Origin: an uncultured Alphaproteobacteria bacterium
Lineage (GTDB): Bacteria; Pseudomonadota; Alphaproteobacteria; RUG11792
Reading direction: 5' to 3'
Assembly (NCBI GenBank): GCA_910588255.1
Contig: CAJUOM010000001.1
Coordinates: 39,721-90,220 of the forward strand
Length of the DNA: 50,500 bases
Positions within the stretch are counted from its first letter, which is position 1. Each line of letters opens with the position of its first letter. Below the pieces are notes generated by a model. It saw only the letters and a list, made by a program, of their open reading frames with translations, searched no databases and was not told the origin of the DNA. Positions 26,820 to 34,358 of the stretch are shown here, piece after piece. The translations under genes and the position numbers were made by a program.

Positions 26820-26848
26820 TTGAATCTATTTCAGAGTTTATATATACT
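26820..26848 (+). promoter_or_regulatory. Sigma70 promoter for tRNA-Val
   Basis: TTGAAT (26820-26825), exactly 17 bases, TATACT (26843-26848), 14 bases before the mature tRNA 5' end. The position fits the expected start of a tRNA transcript. Confidence 0.65.
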
Positions 26849-26862
26849 AAATTTATAATTGT

Positions 26863-26937
<75 letters not shown>

Positions 26938-26950
26938 TTTTTGTCTTTCT

Positions 26951-27844
26951 ATGAAAAAATTTTTAATATTAGTTGTTATTTTTTTATTAGGATTTTCGCT
27001 TCTTTTTCAGCAAAGTCATAGATCTAATCATTCTTTATTTTATACAAAAGGATTTAATGATCTTTATGACGCTATAAAATCCGATAATTCATTTGTATTC
27101 CCGCTGCCTTTTTTATTGATAAAAAATAGAGTTTTTACTGGAGAATATGAGATAAATCGAAATGAAACCATATTATCTGTTATTCAAAAAATGCTGAAAG
27201 GACACAGGGTTATAAGGAAACTCACAATACCTGAAGGATATACGATAAAGAGGGTCGTTGAAAAGCTAAACTCTAATAAATTACTTTTCGGAAAAATTAC
27301 GAAAGTTCCGACAGAAGCTTCAGTCATGCCTAATACATATTTCTATACATTTGGAAATACAAAAAGTTATATTTTAAGTAAAATGACCAATGAAATGAAA
27401 AAAACTATCGATAAAATCACAACAGAAAACAAAACATCATTAACAACAAAAAAAATACTTATTCTTGCTTCGATAATCGAAAAGGAAACAGGAAATCTAG
27501 AAGAAATGCCCGTGATTTCTTCTGTTTATCATAACAGACTGAAAATTAATATGAGATTACAAAGTGATCCGACTGTAATTTATGCCATTTCGGATGGTTA
27601 TGGAAAGATAGATAGGAAACTAACAAGAAAAGATCTGTTTTTTAAATCGCCATATAATACCTACCGAAATTTAGGTCTACCTCCTGAATCAATTTGCTGT
27701 CCTGGAAAAGACGCTATTCATGCAGCTATGTTTCCAGCCAAAACTAATTATTTGTATTTTGTTGCAAATAAAGATAAAACAGCTCATCTATTTGCAGAAA
27801 ATTTTAAAGAACATTTAAAAAATAAACCAAAACTGTTCAGTTAA
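26951..27844 (+). CDS. mltG: Endolytic murein transglycosylase MltG
   Basis: 297 residues of the YceG/MltG family. An N-terminal membrane anchor (LILVVIFLLGFSLLFQ) is followed by a LysM-like segment (TIPEGYTIKRVVEKLN) and the catalytic domain. The catalytic Glu is in ASIIEKETGN. Further hallmarks are SSVYHNRLKINMRLQSDPTV, NTYRNLGLPPESICCPG, AIHAAMFPA and YLYFVANKD. It cleaves nascent glycan strands and may terminate their elongation. Many Alphaproteobacteria have it after fabF; here it follows tRNA-Val. The family is usually 330-380 residues, so this is a compact version. Confidence 0.93.
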   Translation: MKKFLILVVIFLLGFSLLFQQSHRSNHSLFYTKGFNDLYDAIKSDNSFVFPLPFLLIKNRVFTGEYEINRNETILSVIQKMLKGHRVIRKLTIPEGYTIKRVVEKLNSNKLLFGKITKVPTEASVMPNTYFYTFGNTKSYILSKMTNEMKKTIDKITTENKTSLTTKKILILASIIEKETGNLEEMPVISSVYHNRLKINMRLQSDPTVIYAISDGYGKIDRKLTRKDLFFKSPYNTYRNLGLPPESICCPGKDAIHAAMFPAKTNYLYFVANKDKTAHLFAENFKEHLKNKPKLFS

Positions 27845-28014
27845 CTTGCTTTTCTAATGAAAATTTAATTAATTTCTCTACATCACAATATCCTGGGAAT
27901 AAAAAAGTATTGTTAATGAACTTATTGCTATCTTTTCCTGAGTTAGAATTTTCTTGGTGTTCTCTACAATTAGAGCAACCTAGTGTAGTGTTTGGTATTT
28001 TTACGCGCGCATAC
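27837..28014 (-). pseudogene. Short reading frame of coding character without a start
   Basis: Between mltG (+) and the divL-like gene (-), the minus strand is open for about 60 codons (including TTLGCSNCREHQENS and FPGYCDVEKLIKFSLEKQ) ending at 27837. It has a balanced composition and a CxxC pair but no ATG, GTG or TTG at a sensible place, and an upstream stop. It may be the tail of a decayed gene, or chance. I do not recognise it. Confidence 0.25.
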
Positions 28015-28026
28015 TTAGAATTCTGT

Positions 28027-30204
28027 TTATTGCAAAAACTGTTTTATAGGCAGACAACATGTTATGGTTGTTTCTTCGTCATTTGAGTTTAAAAATATTT
28101 TTCCATTATGTGATCTAATTACTTTATTGGCGAATATTAAGCCAAAATCCAAAGAGGTATTCAGAACATCATTTTTTAAATCGTTAATTAAAATATCATT
28201 TATTTTTTGCACTTCTGATTGATTCAATATTATATTTTGAGTTTTTATTATTAAATTAAAATAATCCGGTATATTTTCTGAAATGTTAATGGAAATTGAT
28301 ATCATTCCCTGTTTTGGAATATTTTTTAATATATTATTTACTATTTGATAAAGTGCTTGTTTCATAAGCCCCTTGTCAATAAATACGACAAAGTTTGGTT
28401 CATTAAATTCGGATTTTATAGTGACACTTTGTTGTTTTGAAAATAAATCTACTAACTCGTTTATAAATTCTAACAGATCAATTTCTTCATATTTTTGTTT
28501 TAAAAGACCTGAGTCTAGATTAGCAAGATTTATAACTGAATTAGCGATATTCATTAAAGCTTCAATTGATTCTATTATTCCTCTGCAATATTCTAGTTGC
28601 TTTTCGTTTAATTCTCCGAAATATTTATTATAAAGAACTTCTGCGAAACCTGAAGCTGCTTGTAAAGGGGATTTTATCTCACGAGATATATTTGAAATTA
28701 AACTAGATTTTATCTCGTCTATTTGATTAACCAGTTCTGTTTTTTCATTTTGTAATTTTTCAAAATTTACATTATCTGTGATATCTGAGAATCTTATTAA
28801 ATTAAATCCTTCAGGAAGAGGCATATAATTGTATTTTAAAAATTGTCCAGATGGTAGATTTAAAATTTCAGAAAACTCAGATCTTTTTGTTATTGTATTA
28901 ATCAACTTTGAAATCCAAAATTCAAGTTCTTTTTTTGAACTGAACATATTCTCTGTGGTTTTGAAATAATCAGAAATATGATGTCCTTTTAAGTCTTGAT
29001 TTTCAGGAAGGTGTAACAGTTTTGTTAAGGATTGACTTGCAATTTTTATTTTATTATCAGACCCAAAAACAACAACTCCTTCAGATAAATAATTCAGTAT
29101 TTCTCCTTGAATTGATGACATTGAATTTAATTTTCTTTCTAATGTAATTCTATCTGAAACATCTTCAAATACGAATATCAATCCTCCTACTTGATTTGGT
29201 GTTATATTAACGTTTAAAATTTTCCCATTTACGAGTTGTAAAGTTGTATGATATGGTTCAATAATAGTTTGAAACAAGTTCTTAGTGATCTCTTTATATT
29301 TGGGAATATCTTCTACTATTAATAGAGAATTATTACTCAGAATATAATCAACTATATTCTCGAATTTGCAATTTTCAGAAATATCTAGTTTTTCAATGGA
29401 AAAGAGATTTATTAGAGCCTCATTAGCAAAAACTAAAACGCTATTTTTATCAAATACAGCAATAGGGACAGATAAGTTATCCAATGTATCTTCTGTTTGT
29501 TTTTTATAATTTTTATAGTTTTTTTCGAGCTCTTCTCTTTCAGTTATATCAATGCCAACTCCTGTTGATTTTTCTTTTCCTAAGAAAGGCATTTCTTCAA
29601 TTGAAATTAGCCTTCTTGCTCCGTTAATTATGATATGTTCGGTTAATTTCTTAGGTTTTGTTAAATAAAGACTGTGATCGATATAAACTGAATTTTTTGA
29701 TTGTGGAATTAATCTTAAGTTATTTTTTATGACATTTTCTTTTGTTGATTCCAAAGCATCGGCATAGGGTTTGTTGCAATAAGTTAATTTTAAGTCTTTG
29801 TTCTTTTGCCAAATATAAATTGGCAGATTATCAAAAATCTCAGCTAAATTATTGTCCAAATTTTTTTCAATTTTATGATCGACCAAAAATATATAAATCT
29901 GTTTTATTCTATTGAAAGAAAGTTTCAGAGTATATTCCTGTCCTAAAATATTAATCGCGGAAGAATAATTTCCCAAAAAATCAGGTTGAGATACTTTTTC
30001 AACAGAGATATTTAGAAATGAACCGAAAGTTTTCTGCATACTCTTCACAAAATCATATGGGCTCAGAACATTTGTATTTACCTTTATTATTTGTTTTAAT
30101 CTTTTAGATACAAATATTTCGTCACCTTGAGTTTTCCAAGTTGCAAAAGCAATAGGCAAATCAGCAATTGAATCAAATAACAGCTCTGTTAATTCAAAAT
30201 TCAT
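28027..30204 (-). CDS. DivL-like PAS-domain pseudo-histidine kinase
   Basis: 725 residues, soluble. Several PAS domains (about 125-225, 240-350 and 365-475), with NLPIYIWQKNKDLKLTYCN, LSVPIAVFDKNSVLVFANEA and LSEGVVVFGSDNKIKIAS. GGLIFVFEDVSDRITLERKL is a strong signature of the alphaproteobacterial DivL-type family. The HisKA-like segment (about 500-570) reads SNISREIKSPLQA: the phospho-acceptor His is Arg508 (CGT, 28681-28683 on the other strand). In DivL it is Tyr. The ATPase domain keeps an N-box-like NNILKN, but the DxGxG (G1) motif is absent and G2 is only DFGLIFA. It probably senses a signal and controls CckA allosterically instead of phosphorylating anything. The gene lies 46 bases downstream of a co-oriented module B. 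A candidate promoter is TAGACA-18-TAGAAT, with its -35 inside module B. Confidence 0.75.
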   Translation of the reverse strand: MNFELTELLFDSIADLPIAFATWKTQGDEIFVSKRLKQIIKVNTNVLSPYDFVKSMQKTFGSFLNISVEKVSQPDFLGNYSSAINILGQEYTLKLSFNRIKQIYIFLVDHKIEKNLDNNLAEIFDNLPIYIWQKNKDLKLTYCNKPYADALESTKENVIKNNLRLIPQSKNSVYIDHSLYLTKPKKLTEHIIINGARRLISIEEMPFLGKEKSTGVGIDITEREELEKNYKNYKKQTEDTLDNLSVPIAVFDKNSVLVFANEALINLFSIEKLDISENCKFENIVDYILSNNSLLIVEDIPKYKEITKNLFQTIIEPYHTTLQLVNGKILNVNITPNQVGGLIFVFEDVSDRITLERKLNSMSSIQGEILNYLSEGVVVFGSDNKIKIASQSLTKLLHLPENQDLKGHHISDYFKTTENMFSSKKELEFWISKLINTITKRSEFSEILNLPSGQFLKYNYMPLPEGFNLIRFSDITDNVNFEKLQNEKTELVNQIDEIKSSLISNISREIKSPLQAASGFAEVLYNKYFGELNEKQLEYCRGIIESIEALMNIANSVINLANLDSGLLKQKYEEIDLLEFINELVDLFSKQQSVTIKSEFNEPNFVVFIDKGLMKQALYQIVNNILKNIPKQGMISISINISENIPDYFNLIIKTQNIILNQSEVQKINDILINDLKNDVLNTSLDFGLIFANKVIRSHNGKIFLNSNDEETTITCCLPIKQFLQ

Positions 30205-30249
30205 TAAAAATTTTTCTCGACTTATTTCTGTAATTCTACACTATTTTGA

Positions 30250-30440
30250 TAGGTTATGTCTACCGAAAGCGCTATAGGTGCCTCTGCGGTGTCAATGAAG
30301 TTTTCCGGTGAGGTTTTCTTTCTAATTCACGCTTCGTGCATACTTTGTTTATATACGTCGCAAATCGTACTCCATTTGCGATATGTCTAAAGGGTTAACT
30401 AACATCCATCCCGAAGGCGGAAGGTTTATTTGGGAGAGAT
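30250..30440 (-). repeat. Dispersed repeat module B (copy 4, inverted)
   Basis: The minus strand reads, in order, AATAAACCTTCCGCCTTCGG, GATGGATGTTAGTTAACCC, the hairpin ATATCGCAAAT / ATTTGCGACGTATAT, GCACGAAGCGTGAATTAGA, CCTCACCGGAAAAC, GACACCGCAGAGGCACC and TATAGCGCTTTCGGTAGAC. It is directly upstream of, and co-oriented with, the divL-like gene. The TAGACA at its end is correctly placed as a -35 element for a TAGAAT 18 bases on. Confidence 0.7.
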
Positions 30441-30449
30441 TTTTGGGGA

Positions 30450-30491
30450 GCGCAGCGTGTGGTATCTTCGATATTATACCACACGCCGCGC
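30450..30491. repeat. GC-rich palindrome (copy 4)
   Basis: 16-bp arms GCGCAGCGTGTGGTAT (30450-30465) and ATACCACACGCCGCGC (30476-30491) with a single A/C mismatch; 10-base loop. The minus strand shows the core GGTATAATATCGAAGATACC. It lies between module A (upstream on the minus strand) and module B. Confidence 0.8.
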
Positions 30492-30502
30492 GCCTGTATA
30501 TA

Positions 30503-30573
30503 CCCTATATTTTCAGTATACCTCCCACTCTTCTTCCAAGTCAAATTCTAAAAAGTCCCATAAAATTTTAGGG
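30503..30573 (-). repeat. Dispersed repeat module A (copy 4, inverted)
   Basis: On the minus strand: CTAAAATTTTATGGGACTTT, TTAGAATTTGACTTGG, then TATACTGAAAATATAGGG. It begins five bases after the stop codon of the gene ending at 30578. Together with the palindrome and module B this is the most complete composite unit in the window (30573 down to 30250). Confidence 0.75.
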
Positions 30574-30577
30574 ATTT

Positions 30578-31102
30578 TTATTCTATGAATTCATCTTCAC
30601 TTTGATTTTCTGTTTTTTCTTCCTTTGGAGTATTTGTGAAATTATCAGTAGAAGAAATGGAATTTGTTGTATTTCCAGTCTTTTCCAAAGTTGAGGTTAT
30701 TTGTGAATCAGATGGAACATTATCCGGAGGGGGTAATTTATTTTCATTATTTTGATTTGGTTTATTAACCTCTGAATTATCAGATTTTATTTCTGGTTTT
30801 GCTGTATTGCTGACTAAAGTTGCTGTTGCCATTGGTTTTTCGGATTCAAATAATTTATTTTGTTGAAAGCCGGTATCTTGGTTCAAGAATGTTTTTGTTG
30901 GTAACTTTGTTTCTATAACAACACAATTTTTTCCATCACATTTGTTAAGTACCGTGCTTTTTTTATCAAATATATAAATTCCATTGTCTGATGTCGAAAC
31001 AATGGAATAACGTCCTGAATACTCGTTATAAGAAATAAATAATACACAACTTGTAATAATTGTTAAACATATAATTAATGTTATTTTGACTCCGCTAAAC
31101 AT
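30578..31102 (-). CDS. Hypothetical membrane-anchored Ser/Asn/Thr-rich protein
   Basis: 174 residues. One N-terminal helix (ITLIICLTIITSCVLFI) is followed by a short folded-looking part (GRYSIVSTSDNGIYIFDKKS with a CDGKNC pair) and a long disordered tail rich in Asn, Ser, Thr, Glu and Pro ending EDEFIE. The tail lies outside the cytoplasm if the helix is an uncleaved anchor. I do not recognise it. It diverges from the hydrolase at 31190, and its stop is directly followed by module A. Confidence 0.55.
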   Translation of the reverse strand: MFSGVKITLIICLTIITSCVLFISYNEYSGRYSIVSTSDNGIYIFDKKSTVLNKCDGKNCVVIETKLPTKTFLNQDTGFQQNKLFESEKPMATATLVSNTAKPEIKSDNSEVNKPNQNNENKLPPPDNVPSDSQITSTLEKTGNTTNSISSTDNFTNTPKEEKTENQSEDEFIE

Positions 31103-31189
31103 GTTTCCTCTAAAAAATCTTTTTGATAAGAGTTCTCATATAAAGGTATACTATTTAATAGTTAATAAACAGTTAATGGATTGACAAAA

Positions 31190-32881
31190 ATGTTAAAATT
31201 TTTCAGAAAATTAGCATACGTGTTTCTTATTTTTTTCACATTTCTTTCATTAAGCTATGCAGAAATAACTGATGAACAGTTATTAGACAATGCTAAAAAA
31301 ATGGAAGAGATAATAAATGAAGGCTTGAGAAAACTGCACATTCCAGCTGCAACTTTATCAATTTCCAGAGCAGATAAAGTTGTTTATACAAAATCTTTTG
31401 GGAGAACAACTGTTGAGAGCAACAATCCTCAAAATGTAACTTCTCGAACCCTTTTCCCTGTCTCATCTGTGAGCAAAAATGTCACAGCTATATTAGTTGG
31501 GGCGTTAGTTGGTGAAGGAAAATTATCTTTTGATGACAAAGTTCGTAAATATTTGCCGAATATTTCTATTTGTAATGAGGAATTTTCAAAGGAACTTACT
31601 ATTTTAGATTTGATTTCTCACAGATGCGGTTTGAAAAATTTCTCGGGAGATACGTTATTCAAAGGTAATTATGATAATAATAAAATTCTTGCTATTTTCA
31701 AATATTTGAAACAAAAGCCCGGGGAATTCAGAAAGATATATGCTTATCAAAACATAATATATGGAATTATTGGAATGGTTCTTGAAAAAGCAACTGGTGA
31801 GAAATATGAAGATCTTGTGAAAAAATATATTTTTGACAAGATGGATTTGAAGTTCTCTAGCGCAATAAGGATTGATGCCGAATCGAGCAAAATAGGTTAT
31901 TTCAAATATTTACTTACGAGATTTTCTCATGACTGTAAAAAGCTCGGTTTTTTCAAAAGTGTATGGAATTTAATTTATCTTCCTTTTATTCATGATTCAA
32001 AAAGTGTAGTTACAAGTCACTCGAGGAGTATGGATGAGATAATTCCTTTGGATACAATCGGATTTTTTCAAAAATTTCCAGCAACCGCAGGCATAAGTTT
32101 ATCTGCAGAGGATTTTGGAAAATGGTTAGCTATGTTATCAAACAAGGGGAAGTATAAAGGTAAACAAATTGTTTCAGAAAAAACTTTTGAAATTTTAACT
32201 TCTAATTTAGCTGAAATAATAAATTTGAAAGATAATGATTGTACATTCGTTAAATCCAGATATTCTAGAAATGGGTTATACTATGGTGCTGGATTTTTCA
32301 GTGGTACTTATTTTGATAATGGAAATAATGGACGACACATAATCTTTCATATGGGAGGAATCTATGGAGCTACAGCATTTTTCGCAGTTTCTCCTGAGGA
32401 TAATATAGCTGTTGGCGTCATATGTAATCTTGGAGGTGTCGCGCAAACGTTATTTTGCGAATATATGGTTAATCAATTTTTGGATTTATCATTTGGGTTT
32501 TCTAAAATAGATTGGGTACAAGCTGATTTAGATCGAAAAAATTATTATGCAGATAAACAACATGAGTTTCAAAAACAACTTGAAGAAAGAAATTTAGAAC
32601 CTATAGAAGATCTAGAGAAGTACACAGGAATTTATTCAAGCGAAATTTATGGAGATATAAATATTTATGAAAAAGATAATAATTTATTCATTACAAACGG
32701 AATAAAAACCGCAAAATTGACTCATGTTAACGGAAATAATTTCTCTTTCCTTAGTAAAGATCTGATGGTTGTTTTCTTTGATGAAAACGAGTATATTTTC
32801 TTTTCAAAAGAAGGAGATAAAATTAATTCATGCTTTGTATCATGTTTTGATGAAAACAAAACAAAGTTTGTTAAAAAATGA
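31190..32881 (+). CDS. Serine hydrolase, class C beta-lactamase / DD-peptidase family
   Basis: 563 residues from ATG 31190 (an in-frame TTG at 31181 is less likely). A signal peptide (YVFLIFFTFLSLSYA, cleavage before EIT) directs it to the periplasm. The SxxK motif is S93-V-S-K96, in PVSSVSKNVTA. YQN in IYAYQNIIYG supplies the Y-x-N element and HMGGIYG stands for the KTG box. The C-terminal about 100 residues (YTGIYSSEIYGDINIYEKDN) form a small beta domain as in D-aminopeptidase-like members. The family includes beta-lactamases, D,D-peptidases and esterases. Activity on peptidoglycan peptides is plausible, but resistance should not be inferred. It is terminated by a GC-rich palindrome. Confidence 0.85.
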   Translation: MLKFFRKLAYVFLIFFTFLSLSYAEITDEQLLDNAKKMEEIINEGLRKLHIPAATLSISRADKVVYTKSFGRTTVESNNPQNVTSRTLFPVSSVSKNVTAILVGALVGEGKLSFDDKVRKYLPNISICNEEFSKELTILDLISHRCGLKNFSGDTLFKGNYDNNKILAIFKYLKQKPGEFRKIYAYQNIIYGIIGMVLEKATGEKYEDLVKKYIFDKMDLKFSSAIRIDAESSKIGYFKYLLTRFSHDCKKLGFFKSVWNLIYLPFIHDSKSVVTSHSRSMDEIIPLDTIGFFQKFPATAGISLSAEDFGKWLAMLSNKGKYKGKQIVSEKTFEILTSNLAEIINLKDNDCTFVKSRYSRNGLYYGAGFFSGTYFDNGNNGRHIIFHMGGIYGATAFFAVSPEDNIAVGVICNLGGVAQTLFCEYMVNQFLDLSFGFSKIDWVQADLDRKNYYADKQHEFQKQLEERNLEPIEDLEKYTGIYSSEIYGDINIYEKDNNLFITNGIKTAKLTHVNGNNFSFLSKDLMVVFFDENEYIFFSKEGDKINSCFVSCFDENKTKFVKK

Positions 32882-32892
32882 ATTTATTTATG

Positions 32893-32943
32893 GCGCGCGG
32901 CGCGTGGTATAATACTAAAGATACCACGCGCCGCGCGCTTTTT
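32893..32943. terminator. GC-rich palindrome acting as terminator (copy 5)
   Basis: Perfect 18-bp arms GCGCGCGGCGCGTGGTAT (32893-32910) and complement (32921-32938), 10-base loop, then TTTTT on the + strand. It is 11 bases after the hydrolase stop and 14 bases from the trmB stop on the other strand. Of all copies this one looks most like a textbook intrinsic terminator. Confidence 0.8.
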
Positions 32944-32956
32944 ATGAGTAATATAT

Positions 32957-33628
32957 TTAAACTTTTGTATAAATGGCGTATAGGATTTCATCGATAGCCT
33001 TTTGCTCATAACGTGTTTGCGGCCAAGATTGAAAACTAGGACGAGTCGTGCTATCAAATAACTTTTCACTAAATTTTTCTCTTATTTTTTCTTGCTTGAA
33101 CAATTTTAAAATCCAAGATTTATATTCTTTATGATCAGATGCAATACGCCAAAATCCATCTTTTTTCAATTTATCATGAATCATTAAAATAGTTTTTTCC
33201 TGAAGGAAACGGCGTCGGATATGCTTTCTTTTTGGCCACGGATCTGGAAAAAGTAAAAAAACTCCAGACAAGATTTTATTTGGGATTTCTTTTAATAAAT
33301 TTTTCGCATCATTTTGATATATTCTGATATTTGTTATTTTTAAATCATCTATCTTTGTTAAAAGCGCTGCAACACCATTTACAAATGGCTCACATCCGAT
33401 AAATAACCCTTTTGGATTAGACAATGCCATATTCGCAATATGCTCTCCTCCTCCAAAACCTATTTCAAAGAAAATATCTTGATGATCATTTACGTCAATA
33501 TCTTTAAACGAAGTTATTGCAATATTTTTAAATAATGTTTTAAATAACAATTCTTGTCTATCAGTAAGCCTCCGAGACTTCAAACGTCCATAAAATTTCT
33601 CTTCAACTATTGTTATTTTTGATTCCAT
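32957..33628 (-). CDS. trmB: tRNA (guanine-N7)-methyltransferase
   Basis: 223 residues. Makes m7G46 in tRNA. SAM-binding motif EIGFGGGEHIANMA, then FIGCEPFVNGVAALL, IRIYQNDAKNLL and the family signature FLLFPDPWPKRKHIRRRF. The C-terminal FQSWPQTRYEQKAI contains the TxYE element for tRNA recognition. Its start lies 16 bases inside the chpT-like gene, so the two form an operon. Confidence 0.95.
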   Translation of the reverse strand: MESKITIVEEKFYGRLKSRRLTDRQELLFKTLFKNIAITSFKDIDVNDHQDIFFEIGFGGGEHIANMALSNPKGLFIGCEPFVNGVAALLTKIDDLKITNIRIYQNDAKNLLKEIPNKILSGVFLLFPDPWPKRKHIRRRFLQEKTILMIHDKLKKDGFWRIASDHKEYKSWILKLFKQEKIREKFSEKLFDSTTRPSFQSWPQTRYEQKAIDEILYAIYTKV

Positions 33629-34188
33629 AATGTGATCACAATATTATTTAAATCAAAATCAGAATCAATAAAAATATCAAGGGATTTTGCTAAGTATTTT
33701 ACATATAAAACAAAAATGTTAAACGCATTTTCTTCAAGGTCTAGTTCTTGAAATGCTTTCTGTGTTTCTTGAGGGAAAGTTCGGTTTGAAATCTTAATAA
33801 CAATTTTGTTGTTATTATTTTCTAAAAGAATATTATCTGAAGTCTTGCAAGCTTTCATGCAGATATATATAATTCCGCATATAACATTTTCAAAAGCTAT
33901 GGAAACCTTTGATAAAACATTAATATCTCCACTTAAAGAAATGTTTTTTAACTTTAAGATATTGAGCAGTATTTCATTAATTCTAACTCTGTTTTTCGAA
34001 GAGGCATATATATTCCTGAAAAAATCCATAGTACAAGTCATTAGATCTATATTTTGAAATAATTCTTTTATGACTTCATTATCAGAGAAAGATATATCCT
34101 CTTGTAGAAATTTCATAATACTCAATGAATTTGCCATTTCATGACATAATCTTGCAACAGTAAATTTGATAGAGTCTATATTATTCAA
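33613..34188 (-). CDS. chpT: ChpT-like histidine phosphotransferase
   Basis: 191 residues. The N-terminal helix carries VARLCHEMANSLSIMKFL with His16 at the phospho-acceptor place; ChpT proteins read (L)AxRLCHDL there. A second helix (IKELFQNIDLMTCTMDFFRN) would complete the dimeric four-helix bundle. The C-terminal half matches the degenerate ATPase-like domain of the family (DUF2328), which does not bind ATP. In Caulobacter, ChpT passes phosphate from the CckA receiver to CtrA and CpdR. cckA (at base 1) and a divL-like gene are in the same window, which supports the call. ChpT of other species is about 210-250 residues, so this one is short. ctrA itself is not seen here. Confidence 0.72.
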   Translation of the reverse strand: MNNIDSIKFTVARLCHEMANSLSIMKFLQEDISFSDNEVIKELFQNIDLMTCTMDFFRNIYASSKNRVRINEILLNILKLKNISLSGDINVLSKVSIAFENVICGIIYICMKACKTSDNILLENNNNKIVIKISNRTFPQETQKAFQELDLEENAFNIFVLYVKYLAKSLDIFIDSDFDLNNIVITLWNQK

Positions 34189-34285
34189 TTTTCAGAGTAA
34201 TAACAGATACCTCTAGTATGTTACTTAATCATTCTTAATTTTTCAAGGTTTATCGCAACAGCATAGAATCTTATGTAGAAAAACT

Positions 34286-34321
34286 TTAATGGCATATGGT
34301 GTAATATTCATATGCCATTAA
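34286..34321. terminator. AT-rich palindrome, likely terminator
   Basis: Perfect 13-bp arms TTAATGGCATATG (34286-34298) and CATATGCCATTAA (34309-34321), loop GTGTAATATT. The inner part ATGGTGTAATATT resembles the GGTATAATATC core of the GC-rich palindromes, but the arms are AT-rich. It lies 37 bases downstream of the stop of the gene ending at 34359. Confidence 0.55.
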
Positions 34322-34358
34322 TAACATTTATTAATTTTATAAGGATGATCTTCTAGAA

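Noticed and set aside
30383..30571. 62-codon + strand frame with GIFDIIPHAAR, similar to frames at 37594-37809 and 32884-33069
   Set aside because: These are chance translations of the GC-rich palindromes and flanking repeats, in regions explained by non-coding modules.
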